NCBI GenBank assembly: GCA_964428385.1
Contig: CAYRYR010000071.1
Span: forward strand, 1 to 14,103
Direction of reading: 5' to 3'
Source: JAFGOM01 sp964428385
GTDB taxonomy: Archaea > Halobacteriota > Methanomicrobia > Methanomicrobiales > Methanospirillaceae
Length of the DNA: 14,103 nt
Shown here: piece after piece, positions 1 to 7,663 of the stretch
How positions within the stretch are numbered: the first letter of the stretch is position 1
Layout: each line of letters begins with the position of its first letter
Program-made: the position numbers and the translations under genes
The notes under the pieces: model-generated
Database searches by the model: none
Told to the model about the DNA's origin: nothing
What the model saw: only the letters and a program-made list of their open reading frames with translations

Positions 1-1179
1 ATTTCTCCCTCTACTGTACAACAGGTGGATGCCGGAGAAAACAGCACCTTTGTTATAACCGCTGACAGTTGTCACACCATTGGTGATATCGTCATTGACG
101 GTGTCTCAAATGGTCCTCAAATCAGTCCGAACACCACGGAATTTAAAAACGTTGCAGCAGACCATACCATTAATGCTGTATTTAATACAAAGACCTTTAC
201 CATCACATCCAGTGTACGAGCTCCTGGTGGAGGGACCATATCACCTCTCGGGGTAACTGAAGTCTACTGTGGTGCAGATCAGACCTATACGATGACACCA
301 AATCCAGGTAATGCTGTTTTGGATGTTATCGTGGACGGCTCTTCAGTCGGTCCGGTTGCTATCTACAACTTTACCCAGGTACAGGCAAATGGACATACCA
401 TTGAAGCGGTATTCATCCTGCCTCCGGATCCGGATTTCTCAGTGAACATGACCCGGGTACCACCAAACTACCCGGTCCAGTTCCATGACCTGACAACAAA
501 CAACCCGGCAGCATGGTACTGGCAGTTTGGAGACAGTCAGTTCTCCAATTTACAGGAACCTATTCATTACTATACTGAAGTTGGATTCTATAACGTCACG
601 CTGACTGCATTCAATGAGGCAGCTCCGGTCTCATCGGGTGGTGTCTCAATCACTAAAAATAACTACATTGAAGTCACGAATGATCCGATTGCCCGGTTCT
701 CTGCAGATCCTGTCGGTGGCTATACTCCGCCAGGATTTGAAGTAGCATTTACTGATATGTCACTTGGAGGACCGCTCATCTACAGTTGGAATTTTGGAGA
801 TAACTCACCGTTCTCCTATGCAACAAATCCACACCATGTCTATACTGATCCAGGTGTGTACCAGGTTACCCTCCAGGTTCAGAAACCGAATATCGGATAT
901 GATTATGCATATGAGACCATAACCGTGCTTCAGGAACCGGTTGCTGACTTATCAGCCCATCCGTTATCCGGGCGGTACCCATTGATGGTTCACTTTGTGG
1001 ATGAATCCCAGGGATTCCCGTCCTCATGGCTATGGGACTTTGGTGATGGACAGGGTTCATTTGAAGCCGAGCCCTCACATACGTACCATAGTCCTGGTCT
1101 GTATAACATCACCCTCGCTATAAAGAATTATGAAGGTGAGGATATGATAACCAAAGAGGAATATATCGAGGTTATCTGA
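1..1179 (+). CDS. Secreted surface protein with two beta-repeat modules and three PKD domains (5' end missing)
   Basis: Frame 1 is open from the first base, so the true start lies upstream; the GTG at 25 is an internal valine. The visible 392 residues begin with two copies of a small beta-rich module of the kind found in bacterial and archaeal surface proteins. Each copy has a core like DIVIDG..S.GP and ends in HTI.AVF (about nt 1-183 and 190-414). Three PKD domains follow, marked by WYWQFGD (from nt 514), YSWNFGD (about 781-801) and WLWDFGDG (about 1027-1050). Each is followed by the usual H.Y...G.Y.VTL strand. Many N-glycosylation sequons are present (NST, NTT, NFT, NMT, NVT, NIT). The protein ends in a PKD domain with no C-terminal membrane helix. 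PKD domains are known extracellular interaction modules in methanogens; the exact role here cannot be read. The next gene follows on the same strand after a short gap, so the pair may be co-regulated. Confidence 0.9.
   Translation: MSPSTVQQVDAGENSTFVITADSCHTIGDIVIDGVSNGPQISPNTTEFKNVAADHTINAVFNTKTFTITSSVRAPGGGTISPLGVTEVYCGADQTYTMTPNPGNAVLDVIVDGSSVGPVAIYNFTQVQANGHTIEAVFILPPDPDFSVNMTRVPPNYPVQFHDLTTNNPAAWYWQFGDSQFSNLQEPIHYYTEVGFYNVTLTAFNEAAPVSSGGVSITKNNYIEVTNDPIARFSADPVGGYTPPGFEVAFTDMSLGGPLIYSWNFGDNSPFSYATNPHHVYTDPGVYQVTLQVQKPNIGYDYAYETITVLQEPVADLSAHPLSGRYPLMVHFVDESQGFPSSWLWDFGDGQGSFEAEPSHTYHSPGLYNITLAIKNYEGEDMITKEEYIEVI
424..1176 (+). repeat. Three tandem PKD domains
   Basis: Three diverged copies of an 80-90 residue beta-sandwich lie end to end, at about nt 424-684, 685-942 and 946-1176. 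They align on W.FGD followed about 20 residues later by H.Y...G.Y.VTL. They are clearly diverged at residue level, so this is an old duplication and not a recent DNA repeat. Confidence 0.85.
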
Positions 1180-1226
1180 TTTCTTCTGTTTTTTTGAATA
1201 TTTCTTTTTCCCGGATCTTCAACTAT
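1180..1226 (+). promoter_or_regulatory. T-rich intergenic stretch with possible TATA element
   Basis: The stretch 1180-1195 is T-rich and sits right after the stop of the PKD gene. It could act as an archaeal oligo-T terminator. An AT-rich element, GAATATTTC (1196-1204), lies about 26 bases before the ATG at 1227. That is the spacing expected of a TATA box serving a leaderless transcript starting at this ATG. No Shine-Dalgarno sequence precedes either possible start. Both roles are inferred from composition and spacing only. Confidence 0.3.
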
Positions 1227-4200
1227 ATGTTTTTCTCTCTTCTCTACACCCGTGTGCTTTGGGCAGGTCTGATAATCCTGCTGATACTTACAGTTTTTGT
1301 CCCTATATCCATAGGGGCCCAAAATGCACCAGATGGTTCTCCCCTTTTATTATTTCCTGATACCGGCACTAATTTATCAAATTTGAACAAAACAGCGGAT
1401 CCTTTTCTTTCTAAAGGAGAAAATGAAACTTTGCAGGAAGATCTTATAACTATACTCTCAACGGTCTGGATACAGCAGGGTGAAGAGATTTTTATCGGTG
1501 AGAAAGGACTTGAGATATCTCTTGCAATGGGCCCGGCACGACAGATAGCGTGGTGGGATACGGGAATGGATCCCTACACCACCGATCCTGATACAATAAT
1601 CAGGATTACCAATTCACAGATCTTTTTTGTAGATCCTGGGGATTTTACTAATAAAACCGGAACCTGGTACCGATGGGAAGGAGAAAACCTTGGTGTGGCG
1701 TTTTATATTCGAGATCCCATGATGGATGTACGGATTTTTGATGCTACCACAGGTGAAGATGTCACAGATGGTACGATGATTGCAGGAAACCTGGTCAATT
1801 TTCGTATCGATACAAATCTCTACCCAATAGGAGACAGGGTAAATTACAATGCTCATTATGATGGTCCTTTCTGGATTGAGATTCGTAATGAGAATGGAGT
1901 GTTGTATGACAGTCTCTATGGCCTTGATGGTATTCTCTATCCTTTGTATAATCTTACGGTAACTTCACAGCCCTGGTACTGGATTGGCACAAAAGAAAGT
2001 CATTATTCCAGTCCTTCTGATAATGGCTGGAATACCGCACTCAGAAATGGGCTAGTTACCTATCCGTCAGGTAGATATTCAGTTCGGGCCGGATGTGACA
2101 GTAATGATATGCAGATACATTATCGTGCTCCTGACGGATCAGTATATGTCGGAAAAACAGTCTCAAGGATACGGATTGTAACGCTTAGAACTGATGAAAT
2201 CGAGATAACCGCTGTTCCTTCATATACTATTCCTGGTGAAAAAATTCTTGTCAGACTGACTGGAACTCCTGATACACCCTATTATGTCTGGTTTAAAAAA
2301 ACCAGGTCAATGACTGGACAGACCGGTGATCAACCGCCTGTCATCCCCTGGTCACAGACCGGAGTTGAACAGGACCCGGTTTCAGGACCTTATTTTATAG
2401 GTTCATACCGGTATGAAGGAGGAAATGGTCTTGCGATACGTGATGATGTTCCCTTCCGACCTGATAATGGTGTCAGTTATTATGCACGGGTTATGACTGA
2501 CAGTACTGGTGAGAGGACATTTCAGATAACAACTTCTCGTGCAACTGCACTACGTCAGTACGAACTGCATGCAGAACGGATGACTGGAATTGGATATGCG
2601 TCTGATGATGCTGATATTATTATTGGTAAAGGGGCGGTGACTCTCTTTGCAGATGGTGATATGAGTTATTATATCGGTGAAAAAGTGCTTTTTTCCGGAC
2701 TGAATGCTGCATCTCCTGATACGTATCTTTTTATTTGTGGTGGCAATCTCCCGGTGAAAGGAGGAAGACTTACGGACCCATATATCCCGGTTGAGAATGG
2801 TGTCGCTGAATCATTTACCCGGGTTACAGTAAGCAGGGATCAGTCATGGGAGTATATATGGAACACCGCATTTACCAGTCTGCCACCCGGTCAGTATACC
2901 ATATATGCAGTATCAGGCCCGTATGATCGTATGAGCCTTGCAGAATCCTCATATGCATCACTCAGCATCTGGATTAAGGGTGGTCATGTCACTGCAGTAT
3001 CAGATAAGAGTCATATCACCCTGGGAGAAGATCTCCTCCTCACTGGTACAAACAGTGAATCACTCTATACCTGTTTGTATCTGATGGGGCCTGATTTACC
3101 GAAAAACGGGGTGATGCTTTCTGATCCGACGGTTCCGTCTTTGACCAGTGACGTGAACAGTTTTACTACTGTCAATGTGGATCTCGATGATTCATGGGAA
3201 TACAACTGGGAGACCGGGGGTATCAGTCTTTCTCCAGGTACCTATACCATCACCGCGGTATCAGGTCCGTATGCAGATGATGCCCGTGGTCAGGCAGCAT
3301 ATGCACAGGTCCCGGTGGAAGTTGAAATGCGACCCGGTGTCAGGTTATCCTCTGATGTCAGTGAACTGTATCCTGGCTCTTCATTTATTGTTACTGTGCA
3401 TGCAGAACCATTCGAAGAATTTTATCTCTGGGTCAGAGGGACTGGTTCCATGTCTGGAGGATCTGGTGATCAACCTCCTGTGATGCAGGATGCACAGGCT
3501 GGTGTCTATCATGATCCTGAGAAAGGTCCGTATCTAATTGGAACGTATTCATACGATGGTGGCCAGGGAGAAACGATACGGGATGATATTCCAAAAACCC
3601 CGTATGACGGGGTGATGTACTATGCAAAGGTAGCAACTGATACCCGGGGTCTGTGTCCGGTACGATTCCTGACCAGTCCTGATACCCGGATTCAGTCATA
3701 TGAGATTCATGCTGAGAATTCAGCAGGGTCGGAATTACGGTCTGATACAATTTCTGTACTCATACAAAATTCTGATGTTCCCCTGACGGTGACAACAGAT
3801 ACACCTTTTGTAGATCCTGGAGAGCCGTTTACAGTACTGATTACCGGCGAACAAAATCAGGAGTATTATCTCTGGGTAAAAGACACCAGAGTCCTTACAG
3901 GAGAATCAGGAGATCAACCGCCACTGATTGCTGCTGACCCGCAAAAAAATGTCTGGTTTGATGGAGAATATGGCCCATACAGTATTGGTTCATATCTGTA
4001 TCTCGGTGGTAATGGCAGGGGAATACGTGACAATGTACCACTAGTTCCCTATAATGGTGTCAGATATTATTGTAAACTACTAACCGGGGATGATGGATGC
4101 GGTCGGGTGCGTCTTCTCACCAGTGATGACACGAGGGAAATGACCTATACTCTCCATGCTGAACGAAAATCAGGATTTGAATATGCATCTGCTGATACAT

Positions 4201-5213
4201 CAGTCACGGTTGGTTCTCCACAATCCCCTGTTACCCTGACAATACCAACTGATGAGGTCACTCTGGACTCCTCTTGTCAGGCCATCCTCATGGGCGAGCC
4301 GGAAACATCATATTATCTCTGGTTCTCTGATACTGCCGGCATGAGTGGGGCTGATGGAGACAAACCCCCTTCATTTGCCAGCAATCTGGCAGGCATATCC
4401 TTTGATGCACCTCCACCTGCAATACAGACCATCGGGTCATATCATTGGTTTGGTGGAGAAGGAAAAACCATCTACGAGTCGGTCTGTCATGATCCGGTAA
4501 TGCAGGGGACACGGTATTATGGTCTTGTAACGACTAATAATGCCGGTTATCAGACCGTGACAATTGATACAACATCTGATACGAAAACCGGCATCTATTC
4601 CCTGCATGCTGAGCGTTGTTCCCTTGACTGTAATGAGGAATGTCCTGATGCAGTCTATGCAAATGCTCTTCTTACGGTAATACTTGATTCCCATGAGATA
4701 CTCTCACTATCGCTTGCTCCCGGCTGGAACCTTATTGCCACACCAAAGCCTCTGGCAGCAGGACATGATACTGCATCAATATTTAATGGAGTCCCGACCG
4801 GTGGTCACTCATTATGGCGGTATGATCCGATGAATGCCTATGGATATGTACCGGTAACGAGCTCTGATATCATCGAACCTCTTGAGGGATACTGGATTTA
4901 TTCAGATGCTCTTGTTGTAGTACCTCTCATCTTTGAGACAAATCCTCCGGTAGTCCCTCTCACAAAAGGTCTGACAACCGGGTGGAATATCATTGGCTAT
5001 ACCGCAACAAATCCGCTCTCTGCACGCATTGCTTTTGTATCTGTGCAGGATGCATGGGCCACCTGTGTTGGATTTAACGGAGCAGAGCAACGATATGAGA
5101 CTGCCATCTTAAACGGAGGAACTGGTGAGTTTTCAGATACGCGACACCTTTATCCCGGGTCCGGATACTGGCTTTTCATGGAGAAACCTGGAACATTGCA
5201 AACAGTCTTATAA
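1227..5213 (+). CDS. DUF3821 S-layer-like surface glycoprotein with A-B-B-A-A-A repeat modules
   Basis: The protein has 1328 residues from ATG 1227. An in-frame TTG at 1194 would add 11 residues. I prefer the ATG because it gives a normal signal peptide: a hydrophobic helix to about residue 31, with cleavage likely after IGA and before QNA. Residues about 85-295 match DUF3821, with the sequence order IFIGEKGL, IAWWDTG, GTWYRW and RIFDATTGEDV..G. Next come six modules: A1 324-468, B1 469-584, B2 585-700, A2 702-847, A3 849-996 and A4 1000-1154. A modules carry YYLW, then GDQPP, then GSY.Y.GG.G..IRD, and end in Y.LHAE. B modules carry SWEY.W and YTI.AVSGPY. The C-terminus (about 1162-1328) is a duplicated GWN...GYW domain. 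There is no PGF-CTERM or membrane anchor. DUF3821 proteins with such repeats are known as S-layer-type glycoproteins of Methanomicrobia, so an envelope role is likely. Its exact function is inferred. Confidence 0.88.
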   Translation: MFFSLLYTRVLWAGLIILLILTVFVPISIGAQNAPDGSPLLLFPDTGTNLSNLNKTADPFLSKGENETLQEDLITILSTVWIQQGEEIFIGEKGLEISLAMGPARQIAWWDTGMDPYTTDPDTIIRITNSQIFFVDPGDFTNKTGTWYRWEGENLGVAFYIRDPMMDVRIFDATTGEDVTDGTMIAGNLVNFRIDTNLYPIGDRVNYNAHYDGPFWIEIRNENGVLYDSLYGLDGILYPLYNLTVTSQPWYWIGTKESHYSSPSDNGWNTALRNGLVTYPSGRYSVRAGCDSNDMQIHYRAPDGSVYVGKTVSRIRIVTLRTDEIEITAVPSYTIPGEKILVRLTGTPDTPYYVWFKKTRSMTGQTGDQPPVIPWSQTGVEQDPVSGPYFIGSYRYEGGNGLAIRDDVPFRPDNGVSYYARVMTDSTGERTFQITTSRATALRQYELHAERMTGIGYASDDADIIIGKGAVTLFADGDMSYYIGEKVLFSGLNAASPDTYLFICGGNLPVKGGRLTDPYIPVENGVAESFTRVTVSRDQSWEYIWNTAFTSLPPGQYTIYAVSGPYDRMSLAESSYASLSIWIKGGHVTAVSDKSHITLGEDLLLTGTNSESLYTCLYLMGPDLPKNGVMLSDPTVPSLTSDVNSFTTVNVDLDDSWEYNWETGGISLSPGTYTITAVSGPYADDARGQAAYAQVPVEVEMRPGVRLSSDVSELYPGSSFIVTVHAEPFEEFYLWVRGTGSMSGGSGDQPPVMQDAQAGVYHDPEKGPYLIGTYSYDGGQGETIRDDIPKTPYDGVMYYAKVATDTRGLCPVRFLTSPDTRIQSYEIHAENSAGSELRSDTISVLIQNSDVPLTVTTDTPFVDPGEPFTVLITGEQNQEYYLWVKDTRVLTGESGDQPPLIAADPQKNVWFDGEYGPYSIGSYLYLGGNGRGIRDNVPLVPYNGVRYYCKLLTGDDGCGRVRLLTSDDTREMTYTLHAERKSGFEYASADTSVTVGSPQSPVTLTIPTDEVTLDSSCQAILMGEPETSYYLWFSDTAGMSGADGDKPPSFASNLAGISFDAPPPAIQTIGSYHWFGGEGKTIYESVCHDPVMQGTRYYGLVTTNNAGYQTVTIDTTSDTKTGIYSLHAERCSLDCNEECPDAVYANALLTVILDSHEILSLSLAPGWNLIATPKPLAAGHDTASIFNGVPTGGHSLWRYDPMNAYGYVPVTSSDIIEPLEGYWIYSDALVVVPLIFETNPPVVPLTKGLTTGWNIIGYTATNPLSARIAFVSVQDAWATCVGFNGAEQRYETAILNGGTGEFSDTRHLYPGSGYWLFMEKPGTLQTVL
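2631..3326 (+). repeat. Tandem pair of B-type modules in the surface protein
   Basis: Two adjacent modules of about 116 residues each (nt 2631-2978 and 2979-3326) share a fixed pattern: an ITLGE-like strand opening, a LY.F/L.M.G.(D/N)LP motif, L.DP..P, SWEY.W, then a closing PG.YTI.AVSGPY. They look like one beta-domain duplicated in place and inserted between A1 and A2. Confidence 0.8.
3330..4688 (+). repeat. A-type modules A2, A3 and A4 of the surface protein
   Basis: Three consecutive modules of about 145-155 residues lie at nt 3330-3767, 3771-4214 and 4224-4688. They are homologous to A1 (nt 2196-2630), which is separated from them by the two B modules. Shared marks in order are (F/Y)YLW, GD(Q/K)PP, GPY.IG(S/T)Y, GG.G..IRD..P, G..YY.(K/R) and Y.(L/I)HAE. 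A4 is the most diverged: GDQPP becomes GDKPP, the IRD motif is replaced by IYESVCHDP, and three extra cysteines appear near its end. Confidence 0.82.
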
Positions 5214-5273
5214 AAATAATCTTTTTTAAAAACACAGACATTGGTAAAAACCATCTGAAAAAATATTTTTTCA
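5214..5273. terminator. Bidirectional terminator region with 18-bp palindrome
   Basis: The surface-protein gene and uvrB converge here. The stretch has CTTTTTTAAAAA (5221-5232) for plus-strand transcripts. It also has a perfect 18-bp palindrome, TGAAAAAATATTTTTTCA (5256-5273), which gives oligo-T runs on both strands. The last three bases on the plus strand (TCA) are the complement of the uvrB TGA stop, so the palindrome includes the stop codon. Archaeal termination at T-runs is established; use of this site is inferred. Confidence 0.6.
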
Positions 5274-7205
5274 CTCGGTTTCCAGTTTCTCTCTGAGTCG
5301 TTTTATCCGGTCACGGAGAAAGATGGCCTCTTCAAAGTCAAGTCTTAATGCAGCCTCTTTCATATCTGTTTCAAGATCGATTAAGATAGCAGGTATAGAT
5401 GCTTTTGGAATGGATTGTGCATCAGTTAATTCAACTTCCTGTTTCTGTACCGGCTTATGTATCGTTGTGGGAGTGATGCCATGTTCAGTGTTATACGCTA
5501 TCTGCAACGTTCTTCTACGTTCAGTCTCATAGAGTGCTTCTTTCATTGATCCTGTTATCTGGTCGGCGTACAACACTACATGAGCCTCTGCATTTCTGGC
5601 AGCACGACCAATTATCTGAATGAGACTCCGTGTGTCTCTTAAAAACCCTTCTTTATCAGCATCAAGAATGCCGATGAAACCGACCTCAGGGATATCAAGC
5701 CCTTCACGCAACAGATTAATCCCTACAAGAACATCAAATTGTCCTAGCCGCAGTTGTCTTATTATCTCGGTGCGTTGCAGGGTATCGATATCTGAGTGCA
5801 GATATCGTGTTAAAATTCCATGTTCTGCCAGATATTCAGTCAGTTCTTCTGCGAGGCGTTTAGTCAGTGTCGTTACAAGGACTCGATCTCCCCGATCACA
5901 GGTTTCTTGTATCTCCCGGGTGAGATCCTCAATCTGACCCTGTATTGGTCGTACCTCTACAATAGGATCAACAAGACCGGTTGGCCTGATTATCTGCTCA
6001 ACGATGTAAGACGAGTGTTCTTTTTCATAGGGGCCGGGAGTTGCTGATACAAAGACGACATGATTGAGATAGTCCTCGAATTCATGAAATTGTAATGGCC
6101 GGTTATCTAATGCTGAGGGAAGTCGAAATCCGTACTCAACCAGTGGTATTTTTCGTGAATGGTCTCCCTTGTACATCCCGTTCACCTGGGGAATGGTCTG
6201 ATGCGACTCATCGATGAAGATGAGAAAGTCTTTAGGAAAATAATCAAGCAGACAGTATGGTTTTTGACCTCGTTTTCGCCCATCAAAATGGCGGGAATAA
6301 TTCTCAATTCCTTTACAGCTCCCTGTCTCCTTGATCATTTCCAGGTCAAATTGTGTCCTCTGCATCAGGCGGTGTGACTCTAGCATCCCGAGTGTAGGGA
6401 GTTGCTTGTTTAGTTCCAGTCTTATTGCCTGTATTGCCCGTTCTTTTTCTTCTTCAGGTATGATGTAATGACGGGCAGGATACAGGTAGATATGGCGGAG
6501 GTGTTCAGATGCAGATCCGGTTGTACGATGTATCTCGGTGACTCGTTCTATCTCATTTCCAAAGAGTTCGATCCTGACAATATTTGTATAATAACTTGGT
6601 ATGATGTCGATGGTGTCGCCTTTGACTCTGAATCGTCCTGGTATCAGTTCGATATCATTTCGTTCATAGAGATTGTCAACAAGACGCCTGATTATCTCAT
6701 CCCGTTGAATATGCTGGCCGACACTCATATCAAATCCCATATTTTTATAGGTATCAGGCCTTCCCAGACCATAGATACAGGAGACTGATGCAATAACGAT
6801 TACATCATTACGGGAAAGAAGTGAGGCTGTTGATGCGAGTCGCATCATCTCAATCTTTGGATTTATCTGGGCATCTTTCTCGATATACTGGTCACGAGCA
6901 GGAATATAACTTTCAGGCTGGTAATAATCGTAATATGAAACAAAGTATTCAACACGATTATCTGGGAAAAACTCAGAGAATTCATGATACAACTGGGCAG
7001 CAAGTGTCTTATTGTGAGCAATAACAAGTGTTGGCATCTGCACAGCCTCAATGACATTAGCCATGGTAAATGTCTTTCCTGATCCTGTGACCCCTAAGAG
7101 GGTTTGCATTCTTGCTCCTTCTTTTATTCCGGCAACAATTTTTTGTATTGCCTCTGGTTGTGATCCCGTTGGAACAAACCCTGCCTGTAATTTAAATGTA
7201 GTCAT
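5271..7205 (-). CDS. uvrB: UvrB, excision nuclease helicase/damage-verification subunit
   Basis: UvrB receives damaged DNA from UvrA, inserts a beta-hairpin between the strands to verify the lesion, and recruits UvrC. Residues are counted from the ATG at 7220 (649 aa). Walker A is GVTGSGKT at 43-50. The beta-hairpin is YYDYYQPESY at about 97-106. Walker B is DESH at 337-340. Late helicase motifs are GINLLREGLDIPEV (500-513) and QIIGRAARN (535-543). A C-terminal UVR motif that contacts UvrC spans about 613-648. I place the start at ATG 7205, the sixth residue, because MTTFKL aligns with the start of E. coli UvrB (MSKPFKL). The five extra residues from 7220 are possible. No Shine-Dalgarno precedes either. 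Length is normal and no key motif is missing. It is the last of three uvr genes on this strand and lies about 440 bases from uvrC. Confidence 0.95.
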   Translation of the reverse strand: MTTFKLQAGFVPTGSQPEAIQKIVAGIKEGARMQTLLGVTGSGKTFTMANVIEAVQMPTLVIAHNKTLAAQLYHEFSEFFPDNRVEYFVSYYDYYQPESYIPARDQYIEKDAQINPKIEMMRLASTASLLSRNDVIVIASVSCIYGLGRPDTYKNMGFDMSVGQHIQRDEIIRRLVDNLYERNDIELIPGRFRVKGDTIDIIPSYYTNIVRIELFGNEIERVTEIHRTTGSASEHLRHIYLYPARHYIIPEEEKERAIQAIRLELNKQLPTLGMLESHRLMQRTQFDLEMIKETGSCKGIENYSRHFDGRKRGQKPYCLLDYFPKDFLIFIDESHQTIPQVNGMYKGDHSRKIPLVEYGFRLPSALDNRPLQFHEFEDYLNHVVFVSATPGPYEKEHSSYIVEQIIRPTGLVDPIVEVRPIQGQIEDLTREIQETCDRGDRVLVTTLTKRLAEELTEYLAEHGILTRYLHSDIDTLQRTEIIRQLRLGQFDVLVGINLLREGLDIPEVGFIGILDADKEGFLRDTRSLIQIIGRAARNAEAHVVLYADQITGSMKEALYETERRRTLQIAYNTEHGITPTTIHKPVQKQEVELTDAQSIPKASIPAILIDLETDMKEAALRLDFEEAIFLRDRIKRLREKLETE

Positions 7206-7377
7206 CTTATCAAGGTACATCTTTCAGATAAACGAACCCAATTTGATATCGGTTATTACCAGCAACAAATATTGTCATGTACACAATTCCAAACGTATTA
7301 TGTAGGTATAGAGTACGGCACTTGTAAGAGAATTGATTCCTGATGAAATTCGTTCTGTTAATTAACTGTCATATGTT

Positions 7378-7553
7378 ATGTATCTCCTCATCAGTATAAT
7401 TTCTGTCATTCTGGCAATCTTATTTGGTCTTATGTATTACCGATTTCAATGCTGTTGAGTGGTTTGAATCTTGAGTATAAGGCAAATCCTGTAATAAGTG
7501 ATATTCGGATTAATAGAACGGCACAATTGGCAGAGGATTACGGTTTTAAATAG
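7378..7553 (+). pseudogene. Possible frameshifted small membrane protein gene, or two overlapping small ORFs
   Basis: ATG 7378 opens a 26-codon frame ending at TGA 7456-7458. It encodes one long hydrophobic run (YLLISIISVILAILFGLMYY) followed by RFQCC, which is a convincing single transmembrane helix. In a different frame, ATG 7449 lies 10 bases inside the end of the first ORF and encodes 34 hydrophilic residues to TAG 7551-7553 (ending RINRTAQLAEDYGFK). Joined by one frameshift, they would make a membrane anchor with a short soluble tail of about 58 residues. Without the shift, the overlap (ATGCTGTTGA) would allow translational coupling. No Shine-Dalgarno precedes ATG 7378. I recognise no family, and chance ORFs are a real alternative. 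Confidence 0.3.
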
Positions 7554-7606
7554 AAATTCCCAATTCAAAAGACCGGTTTTTTAGAAAAGAGAGGAGTGAT
7601 AACATG
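7545..7606 (+). promoter_or_regulatory. TATA box plus Shine-Dalgarno and ATG opening only five codons
   Basis: TTTAAATA (7545-7552) is close to the archaeal TATA consensus. About 40 bases on, GGAGTGAT (7593-7600) is a strong archaeal Shine-Dalgarno, followed after three bases by ATG (7604-7606). The frame reads only MISRL before TAA (7619-7621). No other gene in this window has such a clear ribosome site. It could be the head of a decayed gene, a leader peptide, or the start of a transcript running antisense into the 3' end of uvrC. Confidence 0.4.
7567..7590 (-). terminator. Possible uvrC terminator
   Basis: Read on the minus strand, this stretch downstream of uvrC contains TTTTC followed by the near-palindrome AAAAAACCGGTCTTTT (7567-7582), which has a T-run on its 3' side. 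This could end uvrC transcription about 75-95 bases past the stop. It is weak evidence based on composition and symmetry. Confidence 0.3.
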
Positions 7607-7663
7607 ATATCTCGTCTTTAAGAGAACCCCCGAATCAAAATGCATAGCTGGTAATTTCTTGTA

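Larger units (their letters stand above)
7221..7663. other. Long uvrC-uvrB intergenic region
   Basis: These 443 bases separate uvrC and uvrB. They should carry the uvrC 3' end and the uvrB promoter on the minus strand, but I see no strong TATA box upstream of uvrB. The plus strand holds two overlapping short frames (7378-7458 and 7449-7553), a near-consensus TATA box (7545-7552) and a Shine-Dalgarno/ATG pair (7593-7606), all described separately. There is also a small palindromic GTTAATTAAC (7357-7366). The region may hold the remains of one or two small genes. Confidence 0.5.

Noticed and set aside
25..27. GTG as the start of the first gene
   Set aside because: The frame is open to the first base, and the residues before it continue the same repeat module, so the gene begins outside the window.
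1194..1196. TTG as the start of the surface-protein gene
   Set aside because: It sits directly after a T-run, has no ribosome site and would lengthen the signal peptide's n-region without need; ATG 1227 gives a normal signal peptide.
3175..3750. ORFs of about 100 codons in other frames of the surface-protein gene, both strands
   Set aside because: Shadows of the repeat modules, with unlikely composition; the long frame clearly encodes the conserved module motifs.
424..4688. CRISPR-like or recent DNA repeats suggested by repeated motifs
   Set aside because: The repetition is at protein level in long, diverged domains; there are no short identical repeats with regular spacers.
7051..7305. 84-codon plus-strand ORF over the start of uvrB
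   Set aside because: It lies mostly antisense to the conserved Walker A region of UvrB and shows no independent start signals.
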